Shown here in pieces: positions 44,651 through 56,872 of a DNA stretch of 64,000 nt. The notes under the pieces are model-generated. The model was not told the origin of the DNA. It saw only the letters and a program-made list of their open reading frames with translations, and did not search any database. The DNA is taken from assembly GCF_029784135.1 (NCBI RefSeq), contig NC_073746.1, positions 80,580,204-80,644,203 on the forward strand. The letters are read 5' to 3'. The position numbers and the translations under genes were made by a program. Each line of letters opens with the position of its first letter. Positions within the stretch are counted from its first letter, which is position 1. Source of the DNA: Toxorhynchites rutilus septentrionalis (taxonomy: Eukaryota; Arthropoda; Insecta; Diptera; Culicidae).

Positions 44651-44959
44651 CTTCTTCTTCTTTTTATTCTTCTTCTTCTTCTTCTTCTTCTTCTTGAATG
44701 GCTTTAACATTCCCTGTGGAACTTTTGCCGTCTCAACCTATGAATTAATTAGCGTCATTAACTAATACTTAGTTGAGATTCTTTAAGCCAAATAACACGC
44801 CTTGAATGCATTCTGTGGGGCAAAGCTCTAGAATACGCGTGACCGCAGTGCAAGTCGAAGGAAATTTCTTTGACGAAAAATCCTCCAGTCAGAAGGGGTA
44901 TCGAACCCGAACACCCGGCATGATAATGTGAGACGCTAACCATTCGGCCACGGGTGCAC
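44651..44959 (-). mobile_element. Feilai-like SINE (family 1)
   Basis: The minus-strand tRNA-like head (TGGCCGAATGG in place of TGGCCGAGTGG; B box region GGGTTCGATACCC) is diverged from the copy at 2.75 kb. The body order is the same and the GAA tail is long and imperfect. Flanks share ttcgatcaat/ttcgatcatt (about 44638-44647 and 44963-44972), an imperfect target duplication. Confidence 0.82.
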
Positions 44960-45317
44960 CCTTTCGATCATTCTAATTGCGTGTATTCATGGATACGACT
45001 GGCAACCATTAAAACAAGTTGATTGGCTGTTTGCAATGAATTGTGTTATCCTTGTCAGTATTTTTTTGACGTAGGACTACGTCTTTCATTTCTATACCGG
45101 GGTGTAAAATCAAAGTTTCGAAAACGAAAGCGTTACGCCGGAGACCGAGATTTTGAGCGTTAATAACTCCTAAACAACTGAACGAAATGGTATGATAAAC
45201 ACTTCATTCGAACGATAAAATGTCTACGCGTTCTATACTTGTTACTTTTTGATCCAAAAACTTGTTTCAATAGTCTTAAAATTGCTTTCAAAACATGCTA
45301 TTGAAATCACCAATCGA

Positions 45318-45353
45318 TATATAAGCGAGCGCCGCTCGGAAATCCACTCAGTT
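45318..45353 (+). promoter_or_regulatory. RNA polymerase II core promoter (TATA + initiator)
   Basis: TATATAAG at 45318-45325 and an arthropod initiator TCAGTT at 45348-45353 are spaced so that the initiator A lies 32 bp after the first T, the standard distance. The adjoining GC-rich text (gcgagcgccgctcgg) is itself palindromic. The downstream transcript has no recognised ORF. Confidence 0.6.
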
Positions 45354-46532
45354 CAAATTGAACAGCGATTGGAGCATGTTGTCGCTGTTGTGGTGAAGCT
45401 CTTCGTTTATCATGAAAGCGCGGATGAACGGTGTCACCAAGAGCCTGTTTGTGCACCTTAGGCCAGACATGAATCCATCAGGAGGATAGTGATGCCACAA
45501 ACGGTTCCCCGGGAAGATCTCGAAGCAGCCGCTACACACACACACACACATACACGCGCGGAATTCTTTCGTTTGGATGCCATTCGGCTTCGAGAAAGAT
45601 CCGGAAAATAATCTGCCAGTTCCTCTGGGAATTTAAAAATACATTCATGTGAAAGAGTTTATTTGAATGTTTTCTATCCATGTAACACTGTGACCAAATA
45701 TGTTTCAATCAAGTGCTATTAACAGATGGTTATCGAGCTAGCATAAACCACTGGTGGGCTTCCAGTATCGAGGAAAAAGTGCAAATATCTAATCGTTACT
45801 GAAAATAATCTGCCAGTTCCTCTGGGAATTTAAAAATACTTCATGAGAAAGAGTTTATTTTAATGTTTTCTATCCATGTAACACTGTGACCAAATACATT
45901 TGGTTTTGTGATTTTTCAATCAATCGCAATTAACAGGATAGCTTCTGAAGATTATTCTTCCCCATCAGAAGGATATTTCCGTATCCAATATTGTATGCGC
46001 CCGCAATCGATTATTGCTCAGTCGCCGAAAGTTCCGAGCTCAGAGAGTTCATTCCCCTCTAGTTTGCCTTCCAAATTGCCATCGTAAACCACGCCTTCTC
46101 TCGATTTCAATCCCGCACAAAAAGCATACTTAAGCGATATTCTGGTGGTGAGACGCATTCATTTTTCGTGAGGACATCGACAAGACAACATCGTTGCTGA
46201 GGATGCTGGACGGCGAAGGATCGAGAGCTGCCCTGAAACGTAAACCGTTTGTTTGAAACTGTGAGGGAGCACAGAGAAGCCGATCCTTCAGGAGAAGAGA
46301 AGGTGACCATCGAAGCAGCCGCTACACACACACATACACGCACGGAATTCTTTCCGTTTGGATGCCATTCAGCATCGAGAAAGATCCGGAAAATAATCTG
46401 CCAGTTCCTCTGGGAATTTAAAATTACATTCATGTGAAAGAGTTTATTTTGATGTTTTCTATCCATGTAACACTGTGACCAAATATTTTTCAATCAAGTG
46501 CTATTGACAGGTGGTTATCGAATTAGCATTAA

Positions 46533-48409
46533 CCCTCCTGTACTCGCGTGCAAAATCATAACATATATACTCGTGCACGGTGTCACAGACCGAAAATTGA
46601 ACTTCTCTGTAATGTTGCCATTGTGTAACTTTCAGGTTTTATTGGCATTTATTTGAAGAAAAGGGTATGATTGAATGAAAAAACTCCAAAAAATATGTTT
46701 TCTTCGTCTTTATTATGTTTTAATAGTCATCTTATTCAGCCTCCTCAAAATAGAGTTATTTTGATACTCCAACAAAAATAACGAAATTCGAATATTTCAC
46801 TGTTATTAATTAAAAATAAGCAACAGAATATAATTTCTGGAAGTATAAAGAGCTATAAATTAACATTAAAACGTATAAATCGATTGTGGTTTCATTGGAG
46901 TAAGAATCAGAATATAGCATAACTGCATGCTCGAAACAAACATATTTTTTACATTTCATGCAGTTGATGCGTGTTTTTCGGGTCTTTTATCGAAGAGAAG
47001 AATATATAACGACCTCCTAGATAATTACCAGATGATAAAGAATCTGGAAAATAAAGTTTGCATATTCCTAATATTCTTTGTCTCTGTTTTTTGGTAAACT
47101 AAGAATTAATGCTAATTTTTAGATGGGGCATAAAATTCTAGGAATTTCGTTTTCTTTTTCTTGTTTTCTTGTGGATATTGTCCATTATAAGAGAAATATC
47201 CCCGAAACTGTAACTGTTAAAAATTATAATAAGGTACCGATTAGTTCATAGTTTACTGTTTACAATTCTTCCACAAGTGAAATTCTTTCACATGTGTGTA
47301 AATGTATGACCATTATATTTAGCGAATAAACTACATGAAAGCCAAACATTTATATTTTGCTTTTGAACGTATGAATCTAACGACGAATATATCGACGAAT
47401 AGTTACAAAAAGGACTGGAATCAAATAAGAATAGTCCGGTAATAATCTTATGCATTATATTCAATTGACGAATTTACGCAAAGCTGAATCAGCTCATGCG
47501 ACATCTACATTAGAGCTCAGAACCACAAAAGTGAGGGTGTTTGTTTATTTTAGGCACTGAAAAGCAAGATTCGGTTGTGATAATTCATTTTATTTCAATT
47601 TAGATTCATTTTAGCCATTGAATGTCGTCAGTATATGGTAAGAAAGTGGGAGTTTTGTATATTTACGATGGTTTCAACACGCGATTTGACCAAAATCATA
47701 GATAATCTTCGAAAATTTTAAGTTTGATAATACATAACGGTTATTGATACTATGGATAATTGCGATGAAATCGATATCATATCAAATTGGCCGATATAAT
47801 AGATTATGTAGGGGCCGATAAGAGAAGGATTTGCAGTATTTTTAGTGCAACACATGCTACTCATCGTTTACCTAGTTGAAAAATAATAAAGTTATGATAC
47901 TTATACCAAGCCATTCTTCAAAATATGTATATCACATTGTAAAATGGCGATTTTCTAACCTTTTAATGCAGAAAGAATACATGAAACCGGGAAATTTGAA
48001 GAAAAGTTCTGATTTTTCTAGAAAATTTGATCGATTTTCATACCAAAAAAACATAACATCCTCATTTCACTCGCTGCGCCATCTGGTTGTAAATCCAACA
48101 TTAATTCGTCAATAAATATTCCACGCCACTAACATTAATCTATACATTTCATTCAACAATATTCCAGAATATGAAAAAAGGCACTTGTCCAAAAAAGTTA
48201 CTCCTATACTCGCGTCGGTGTGTCAGACCGAATGTGTAAAAAAGTGGCACATGTCCCCTTCGTACCAACACATGCGATACGCTAAATGATGACGAACGAC
48301 GAATAACGAAGCTAGAGACAATCGCAAAGTCGTAGTGTTGATATTTTCTGAGAAATGAACGAATTATTGATTTCTCGGCCTGACAGACCAATGCGCGAGT
48401 ATAGGAGTG
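46533..48409 (-). mobile_element. piggyBac-like element inserted at TTAA
   Basis: TTAA occurs at both borders (46529-46532 and 48410-48413). The ends are CCCTCCTGTACTCGCGTGC and, inverted, CACTCCTATACTCGCGC. The pre-insertion site can be read from a repeat copy of the host: gcataaaccactggtggg at about 45740, against gcaTTAA/TTAAccactggtggg at the borders. A piggyBac-type Cys-rich tail is encoded inside. Subterminal repeats of the ends recur at about 48205 (actcctatactcgcg). Confidence 0.78.
46870..46979 (-). pseudogene. piggyBac transposase C-terminal Cys-rich relic
   Basis: The minus strand reads KTRKTRINCMKCKKYVCFEH then AVM. This fits the C-terminal zinc-binding segment of piggyBac transposases (TR..C..C...VC..H). 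A stop lies a few codons upstream, and the DDD catalytic domain could not be traced in the remaining 1.2 kb. Its position inside TTAA borders supports the identification. Confidence 0.65.
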
Positions 48410-48795
48410 TTAACCACTGGTGGGCTTCCAGTATCGAGGAAAATGTGGAAATATCTAATCGTTACTGAAAATAATCTGCCAGTTCCTCTGGGAATTTAAA
48501 AATACATTCATGTGAAAGAGTTTATTTGAATGTTTTCTATCCATGTAACACTGTGACCAAATACATTTGGTTTGTGATTTTTCAATCAATCGCAATTATC
48601 AGGATAGCTTCTGAAGATTATTCTTCCCCATCAGTAGGATATTTTCGTATCCAATATTGGATGCATAAAACCTTGTACCTCCAACGTAACGCTCTCATTT
48701 TCGAAGTCCCCCAAATATTCATTTATTCATTCATTCAGCATGGATTCAACTTCAAACAAAAGATCACTGAATCAACGATAGTCCTACGTCACCAT

Positions 48796-50084
48796 TGCGG
48801 TTATACCATAGATATAACTCACTTTCTGTTTTTTTACAAACAGGATGATTTGTTGACATGGCAATGAGTGAATGTTTTCATTGATCTTGTAATGACAACA
48901 TCTGATGATTCGTCGTATCGTGAATGAAAGAATTGAATAATTGGAGCATTTTCATAATCTTTCATCGTGACCCCTGGTTTTTTAATAGCGTTTATTATTC
49001 AGACTCGATTACTGATCGGATAATTACTCATTTGCTAAATTACAGATAATTTTCTAAAACATTAGGAAAAAAACTATTTCGGCACTTCTTTGAAATCGAC
49101 GTGAAAAATTGGAAAAAATAATAATTCATTGGAGTTTTTAGAACTGTCTTCGGATTTGCAGTGCGATCATTTTTTATTGAAATATTCATCATCAAAGACG
49201 AAAGGGTAGATGTTCATTCAATCAAAAATATATCTGTACTGGAAGGTCTTACAGGAACGTTTTGGAATCAGATGAAAGTTAATTAATAATGTTCATTGAA
49301 TTTACTATTGACTTGGTTCGAAAAAAAATTGTGTTAATCTAGGAAAGCTTTCCAAAAAAAGAAAAAAAAAATCGATGTGGCGCTCTGTTCCTTTAACTTT
49401 TTCTAGCGGGTGTATCAATATTCTCAACGGTTCAATTTTCATTTTCATCTATTATGAAATGTCTTATAACAAAAATTTCAATTTAATAACCAGTTCCGCG
49501 TGGAATATATGTGAGTGTTTCTAGTAAATTATAATTAAATGCAGGAACGAGTTTTATATTATTTTGTGTGGGTTTAATTTTGAGAATGATTTACTCATTG
49601 AGTTCTTGTTAGGAACTGATGCATAATTATTCTTTCAATTCATTCTCCCTACATCAATTCTAATCTAATTCTGAAACCTCGACCTAGTCATTCCGAGTAT
49701 ATAATCTTGTTTGGCTGAGGGGTATATAATATGAATCGAAAATATCATGAAACATGTCTCACCATGTTTACGGATTTATTGAATCCTAAATACACAATGT
49801 CGAGACGATAATGATCGCCCATGCCACAACCGAAGTTCGCCGAAATATATCTCATTTTCGACATGTATTCTGTTCTCAGCCGTTCAATATTTGTGTATTT
49901 AACAAAAAACACACACCAATTGAAGCCTTCGATAATAATCCATCAATTTTGCTGTTTATTAGTATCTACACAATTGATTTTAATTGTTTTGCTTCAATTC
50001 TTATTATAATCCATAAAAAGTTCCGCAACGATAGAAAAATAACTGAAGTGTCAATAAAGTGAATCATTTCACATCGTTCGCCGT
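48796..50084. other. No recognised gene
   Basis: AT-rich spacer. Frames up to 83 codons, none recognised. Confidence 0.35.
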
Positions 50085-50250
50085 TTAACAAGCGCGGTTA
50101 GAGCTCTGTCCAAACCCACTCGACGGAAAGATAGAACCAGTAAAACCACTATTCCCAGTTATCGATCAAATAACATTTGATCGGTCTCTTATAATCCGAT
50201 TCCCCTAGCACCATAAGATCCACCTCCTCCTCTTTCCCTGAATTTGTGGT
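50085..50250. repeat. Duplicated segment, left part of split copy
   Basis: Corresponds to about 39300-39450. It is interrupted at 50251 by the LINE target duplication, and the rest resumes at 56323. Confidence 0.7.
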
Positions 50251-50779
50251 AGAAGAAAGTTTTTTTTTTCCAAAATATATATTTTTATCAAGGCTCATAT
50301 GGCGTTAGCCTGACGGGGCCGGAGTTCAATATTTTGACAGTTTTTCTCATTATCTATGTTAGTAATATGTAACCGATTACTCGCGGTCGGCTCGAGGTTA
50401 GTATTACAAGTGTTCTCGTAATTGGGATGTTGCTGTCTCCAATGCTCTGTACGTGTGCCCGACACGGGATACTTCCTATTGGGATGCAGCTGACCATTAA
50501 TCATCAACGCCCCCCTAGTCTGTACCCCATATCTAGCGTGGTGCGTCTTCTCGACTCGAGGAATCCAGGATAGAATGGTCACTAACCGGCGCAATCATCA
50601 GCTCGTGTAGAGTTGTCATGAGCGGTACAACCTTTGGCTCTTGTTGAATGATCAGTGGACTACACAACCTTCGGCCCGTGCATCTGTAAAGAGTGTGTGT
50701 ATGTATTGCCGCGACTAAGTAAAAGTTTATCGATCGGATAGGAGGGATATGAAACGGGGACACAACGAAGGAAACATCA

Positions 50780-53700
50780 TTAAACGTTGACATCGGCGTT
50801 TCTGAGGAACAGGTATAGATGAAGCAGAAGATCAGGATCACGGCTACCTAAGATATCCCGGACGGGGATATCCGATTGTCTGCCTTGTGCTCTCAGTGCT
50901 CTAGAGAGCTGAGAGCGAGCAGCATGGAACCGGATACACGACCAGACAACATGCTCGATGTCGTGGTAGCCATCGCCACAATCACAAAGATTGTTTGCTG
51001 CGAGCCCAATGCGATAGAGATGCGCGTTTAGGTTGTAGTGATTGGACATAAGCCGAGATATCACGCGAATGAAATCACGACCTACATTCAATCCCTTGAA
51101 CCATGCACTCGTCGAGACCTTAGGGATAATCGTGTGTAACCAACGACCGAACTCATCAACACTCCACATGCGCTGCCAACTTACGAGCGTATACTGACGA
51201 GGAATGTGGAAAAATTCATTATAAGCAATTTGCCTTTCAAAAAGTGTGCCTTCTGAAGCGCCCACCTTTGCTAGCGAGTCCGCTTTCTCATTCCCCGGAA
51301 TCGAGCAATGAGAGGGAACCCATGCTAAGGTAATCTTGAATAATTTTTCGACCAAAACACTCAATAGTTGTCTTATTCTTGTTAGGAAATAAGATGAGCG
51401 TTTATCAACTTTCATTGAGCGGATTGCCTCTATTGAGCTGAGACTGTCTGAAAAAATAAAATAGTGGTCGATGGGCAATGTTTCAATGATCCCTAATACG
51501 TAATATATCGCACCCAGTTCAGCGACATACACGGAACAAGGATCTTTGAGTTTGAAAGAGGCACTGGAATTTTCATTGAAAATGCCGAAGCCACTGGACC
51601 CGTTTATGTATGAACCGTCAGTAAAGAACATTTTATCAGATCCAACTTTCCCATATTTTTCCGAAAATATCAACGGAATAACATTGGAGCGTAGGTGATC
51701 TGGTATTCCATGGATTTTTTGTCGCATGGACAGATAAAAAATGACAGAGGAATTGCAAAAGTATGGGAAGCAAACTTGGTTGGAGATGCCTGGTGAAGTG
51801 TGCACGTCGTGGGTAAGGTACTCATAAAACTTGACTGAGGAATCAGATGGAGTAGATTTTCGAAGTTATCAATCACCAATGGATTCATGATCTTGCAACG
51901 GATAAGAAATCTGGAGGATAATTCTGTGAACCGAAGAGTAAGCGGGGGTACTCCTGCCAAAACTTCGAGACTCATCGTATGTGTCGAATGCAAACACCCC
52001 ATGGCTATACGCAAGCAACGATATTGTATCCTCTCCAGCTTGAGAATATGAATCCTGGCAGCTGATCGGAAGCAAAAACTGCCATATTCTAACACTGACA
52101 ATATCGTTGTTTTGTACAACTGAATGAGGTCTCCTGGATGGGCACCCCACCATGTTCCGGTTATTGTTTGGAGAAAATTGATTCTTTGCTGGCATTTCTG
52201 TTTCAAATACGCAATGTGTCTCTCCCAGGTACATTTAGAATCAAAATATACACCCAGGTATTTGAAAAACATAGAGTGTTGGATCGTTTTGCCGGATAGG
52301 TGAAGCTGGAATTGGGCGGGTTCGTGTTTCCTAGAAAAAACGACCATTTCAGTTTTCTCCGTAGAGAATTCAATACCCAGCTTGAGGGCCCACGTGAACA
52401 GGTTGTTCAGAGTATCTTGCAAGGATTTTTGCAGAACGGCGGGATTAGTACCCGTGATGGAAATAACTCCATCGTCTGCAAGTTGTCTCAGCGTGCAGTC
52501 TCTAGTTAGACAATCATCCATATCATTGACGTAAAAACTGTACAAGAGGGGGCTTAGGCAGGAGCCTTGTGGTAGGCCCATAAAACTGTAACGTGAAGAT
52601 TTCGAGCTGCCATGAGAGAAAATCATGTGCTTTTCTGACAGTAAATTGTACAGGAAATTGTTGAGAATTGGTGAAAGTCCACGATTATGAAGCTTCTCTG
52701 AGAGAATTTCCATGGAAACTGAATCAAATGCCCCTTTGATATCGAGAAAAACGGAAGCCATTTGTTCTTTGCGAGCAAAAATCATTCGTCCCTTTACCTC
52801 GGCGGAAGCCAAACTGCGTATTTGACAGCAAATTGTTCGTTTCGACCCACTTGTCCAAACGAAGTAGAATCATTTTCTCTAACAATTTGCGAATACAGGA
52901 TAACATTGCAATCGGCCTATACGAGTTGTGATCGCAAGCCGGCTTGTTGGGTTTTCGTATGGCTATCACTCTCACTTGTCTCCAGTCATGCGGGACAATA
53001 TTCAGCTCCAGAAACTTGTTGAACAAGTTCAGCAAACGCTGTTTCGCCAAGTCGGGAAGATTCTTCAACAAGTTGAATTTAATCTTGTCCGACCCCGGAG
53101 CTGAATTGTTACATGAGAGGAGGGCAATTGAGAATTCTACCATCGAAAAATTCTCATAATCGCATTGGAGCGGAATATCGCGTACGACGCTTTGTGCAGG
53201 AACAGAATCGGGACAAACCTTCCTTGCAAATTAGAAAATCAAACGGTCAGAGTATTCTTCACTTTCATTTGTATGGTTCCAGCCACGCATTCTCCTAGCC
53301 GTATTCCAAAGAGTGCTCATAGCGGTCTCCCTTGACAAACAATTGACGAATTTCCGCCAATATCCACGCTTTTTTGCTTTAATCAGACCTTTTAGTTTGG
53401 CTTCTAGAGCTTGGTACTTTCGAAACCATTCCACTAATCCAGTTTTCCTGAATTTTTTGAAAGCGGATGATTTTTCAAGGTAAACCTTTGAACACTCCCT
53501 GTCCCACCAAAGTGATGGAGGACGACGTCGGAAAGTGGTAGCCGGTACACGTTTCTTTTGAGCTTGAAGTGCGCTATCGTAAATCAAACTTGATATAAAA
53601 TTATACTCTTCAAGGGGAGGAAGTTCATGCATCGAAATGATTGCTTCAAATATTAATTCTGCAAATTTTCTCCAGTCAATATTCTTCGTGAGGTCATACG

Positions 53701-54412
53701 CAATATCGACTGACTCACTAGATTTTGATTCATTGGCGATCGATAAAATTATTGGTAGGTGATCACTACCGTGGGGATCTTGGATTACCTTCCATGTGCA
53801 ATCCAGGGATAATGAAGAAGAGCAGAGAGATATGTCTAGCATGCTTGCCCGTGCAGGAGGGTTGGCTATCCTAGTTGCTTCCCCAGTATTTAAAACTGTC
53901 ATGTTGAAGTTGTCGCACAGATCATAAATCAACGTGGCACGGTTGTCATCGTAGAGTGACCCCCATGCTGTTCCATGGGAGTTGAAGTCACCTAAGATTA
54001 ACCGCGGCTCCGGCAATGCCTCGATAATATCAAAGAAATGATGGCGGCCTACCGTAGTCCTGGGAGGAATATATATCGAAGCAGTGCAGTGTTCTTTGCC
54101 ATTGATTTGTATCTGGCAAGCGACAACTTCAATGCCTGTAATCGATGGGATAGTGACTCTATAGAAGGAGTGACGTTTTTTGATCCCCAATAGTACGCCA
54201 CCAAACGAGTCGTTACGATCTAGGCGAATAATGTTGAAATCGTGAAAATTCAGCTCGTCGGCTGAACAAAGCCATGTTTCACAGAGAGAAAATACATCAC
54301 AGTTAGAACTGTGTACTAAAAATTTAAATTGGTCTAGTTTAGGGATGATGCTTCTGCAATTCCACTGTATGACAGTGGTCAAATCCTTGACCTCTTGCGC
54401 TGAATTAGGCAT
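50780..54412 (-). pseudogene. LINE ORF2: endonuclease, reverse transcriptase, RNase H (broken)
   Basis: The start MPNSAQEVKDL overlaps the ORF1 stop (ATGCCTAA). The APE endonuclease shows TVIQWNCRSIIPK, LCETWL, LGDFNSHGTAWG and GSDHLPIIL. RT shows NSYRPIAML, SVFLDIKGAFDSV, GLPQGSCLSPLLY and QLADDGVIS. RNase H shows MFFTDGSYINGSSGFGIF, YVAELGAIYYVL, FSDSLSSIEAI and SHCSIPGNEKADSLAKVG. A CDCGDGYHDIEHVVWSC finger-like tail ends near 50780. Lesions are TAA at 53231-53233, a deletion/frameshift near 52790 and a frameshift near 51780. RNase H places it with I, LOA or Loner-type elements rather than Jockey. Confidence 0.92.
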
Positions 54413-55817
54413 CGAGGGAAATGAACGCTGCTAAAAAGCCACATTTTTCTTTCAAAAATGTTCTCACAACCGGAAGCAAACATAATACTATGCTTTTAAG
54501 AGGATCATTTATATTTAAAGAATTTAGAATGTTATCCACAAGGTCTGAAAGCGCAAGCAGGCCAGGTAGTGGCTGTTGCTTCGACCGCGAAAATGGAACA
54601 GACGTGTTCGTTGTTGTTCCGGGAAGTGCTGAGGACCCCTGGTTGGTAGCATGACCACTTAAACCGGGAGGTACTTGCTTCGGCCTATTCTCAGCACGTT
54701 CAGTTCGAGGCTTCATTCCAACTTGGGAAGTTTCGGTATTCTTTCTGGGGAGTGATGGAAAAGAAGTAATTTTTCTTTTCCTGATGGCACCCTGCGATGT
54801 ACCGGAACATCCGGCATTGGGAGCGTCAGCAACAGGCTCGTCGTTCTGCAGAATGGAGTAGGGATTGTCCTGTGTCGTTGGCACGGAACTCTTAAGCATT
54901 TCTGCAAAAGTCCGCTTGGAACGTTCCTTTAAGGAACGCTTGAGTTTTTCCCCTCGTTATTTGTACACCGGGCATTGAATAAGATCATGAGGAGTCCCGC
55001 CGCAATGAAGACACTTGTGCTCTTTCGTGCAAGGATTCTCATCATGGCTCTCTCCACAATCTGCGCAACGTTTTTTATTGCAACAATACGCGGCCGTGTG
55101 ACCGAGTTGCATACATTTGTTGCATTTCATTACCCGGGGTACAAACAACCGAACAGGTAAACGAAGTGCCCCTATTGCAACGTAATTTGGAAGGGCGGCA
55201 CCCTCAAAAGTCACACGAAAAGAGTTTGTCCGATTGAGAATTCTTTTGTCATTTTTATGTGACACAGATTTCAGTGGATCGCATGCAAGAATCTTCACAG
55301 TTTTTAGTGTGGAGTTCTTGAAGCGACCGACACCATCGATTATCTCTTTTCGGGTCAAACCCTTTCCGGTTATTACGCCGTCTATTTCGACGTTGCAACA
55401 GGGTACGTATACACGATACTCAATCGCAAAGAGGTCGCAGCGCGTTATTTTTTTCGCTTGGGTCCTGCTTGAGACGACAACTCGTAGTTTGTCTGGCCCC
55501 ATCCGTGTAATTTCGGTAACGTCAGAAAAATGTTGAGTTAGTTCCTTCGAGATGCGAATGACATTGAGAGGTTTGGATTTTCGTCTAAAGTACACAATGA
55601 ATGGGCCTTTGGAGCCTTCAGGGTATTCTTTAGGACGAAAATCCTGTTTTTCGTCGATTTCCTCATCTTCGGAACAATCAACTTCGTAAACAGAATTTTC
55701 TACCTCAATTTCTGCTTCATCCTCCTGCTCTTCAGGAGGAGGTTCGGTATCCGAAATATTCAATTGCGTCAACGGGGGGTCCTTTCCGCCCTCAGCCATA
55801 TTAGAAAAATCGGCCAA
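54405..55817 (-). pseudogene. LINE ORF1: gag-like protein with CCHC knuckles, one nonsense codon
   Basis: 471 codons in a single frame from MADFSNMAEGGKDPP to the stop at 54405, interrupted only by TAA at 54957-54959 (codon 287). The N-terminus is acidic. A central RNA-binding-like region includes FIVYFRRKSKPLNVIRISKE and RVTFEGAALPNYVAIGALRL. Zinc knuckles lie at about residues 235-283 (CNKCMQLGHTAAYC, CADCGESHDENPC, CLHCGGTPHDLIQC). The frame continues beyond the stop with RGEKLKRSLKERSKRTFAEM, so the break is recent. It would package LINE RNA. Confidence 0.9.
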
Positions 55818-56322
55818 CTGTTCGATATGAACAGAATATAATAATTATCAAAATGAATAAGTAAAAAAAAAGATTATAAGGTTATGCTGCGGATAATATT
55901 GATATTAATTTATTTTATTTATATAAAATTCTAAAATGAAAAAAAGTTCCAATAAAATTTCAACGGTAATGTAACCAAGAAAAAATAGACACCCCTAATG
56001 CCAACGTTTGCCGATTTGGTAAACACACAGATGAACAATGGTGTAAATCGAGCACAGATGGTAGAAGGAATGATAGGAGGACAAAAGAAAAATAAACTTA
56101 TACTTGCCGCTGCTGTGTGGCGTGTGTGATGAATCTGTCTGAATTGTATCCTCTGCGTCTCGGTCGCGCACCACTTTGAGCTTCGCTCTACTCGCAAGCG
56201 CAACCGATGAAAAAAAACACAGTCTGATTCGATGTGGAAAAAAACACCTTTGTTGGATCGTTTCGACAACCTGTCCGATCTACTTGCGAGTTATCGAACG
56301 AATGATAAAAGAAGAAAGTTTT

Positions 56323-56872
56323 GCCCGTTTTCAAATTGCCGTCTTTAATTTCCATTGCTCCGTTAATAAGTTTTATCACCCCACGTTTACTGCAGCTTAA
56401 ATTGTGTTAGAATTGGAGATTACGTCGATTATTGTTGATTTGTCCTCCGGGTGGCAATTATCCGGAATTGGTTATGTTAAACAAGCATCTGGTTCGAATT
56501 GTAGGGATGATTTCGATTTTGAAACGGCCCAATTGTAGTTTCATTTGAATAGATGAAAGATTGTTTTCAAGTTTATAGGATATCATTATTATTACTCTAC
56601 ATTGAACATTACACTACTCACGATGGGAATGAACGCAAATTACTTGATAGTCTTGGGTCTTCCGCTACTGATGCTGATCAATTCAATTAATCATAACTAT
56701 ATCTATGAATAACTTGAATCAACTTCGTTTATATTGGTTGGAGGTTAGTGTCTATTGAGTTTGCGATCTTGCTATCTTGCGAGACAGCTGCCATTGATTA
56801 GTTTCGATGCACCAGTCTGAATCGCTCTTTTGTCTGTTTCCATCGATTCATCAAGCCATCGATTCGTAAGTA
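56323..56872. repeat. Duplicated segment, right part of split copy
   Basis: Corresponds to about 39480-40030 (attgccgtctttaatttc, gaattggagattacg, gaggttagtgtctat). It is ended by the DD37E insertion at 56873. A short match (atgtcaatc) resumes after it near 58185. Confidence 0.68.

Larger units (their letters stand above)
45066..48795. repeat. Composite repeat element with internal duplications
   Basis: The left edge is a palindrome (ttgacgtaggactacgtc) and the right edge is gatagtcctacgtcacc, so the ends share TGACGTAGGACTA in inverse. Inside, a block (aataatctgccagttcctct, gggaatttaaaaatac, tttctatccatgtaacactg) occurs four times, near 45615, 45803, 46395 and 48468. The third and fourth are separated by the TTAA insertion. 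A TATA-type promoter lies near the left end. No protein is recognised. It is probably an abundant mosquito repeat, but I cannot name it. Confidence 0.6.
50264..56309 (-). mobile_element. Full-length RNase H-bearing LINE (I/LOA-like) with TSD
   Basis: Flanked by the 13-bp duplication AGAAGAAAGTTTT (50251-50263 and 56310-56322). On the minus strand the order is a 5' region of about 490 bp, ORF1 (gag-like), ORF2 (endonuclease, RT, RNase H, zinc-finger tail), a 3' region of about 510 bp and a short A-rich end. The two ORFs overlap by 8 bases. The 6.05-kb length and both ends suggest a complete insertion rather than a 5'-truncated one. Four coding lesions make it inactive. The paralogue at 39.46 kb lacks the insert. 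Confidence 0.9.
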
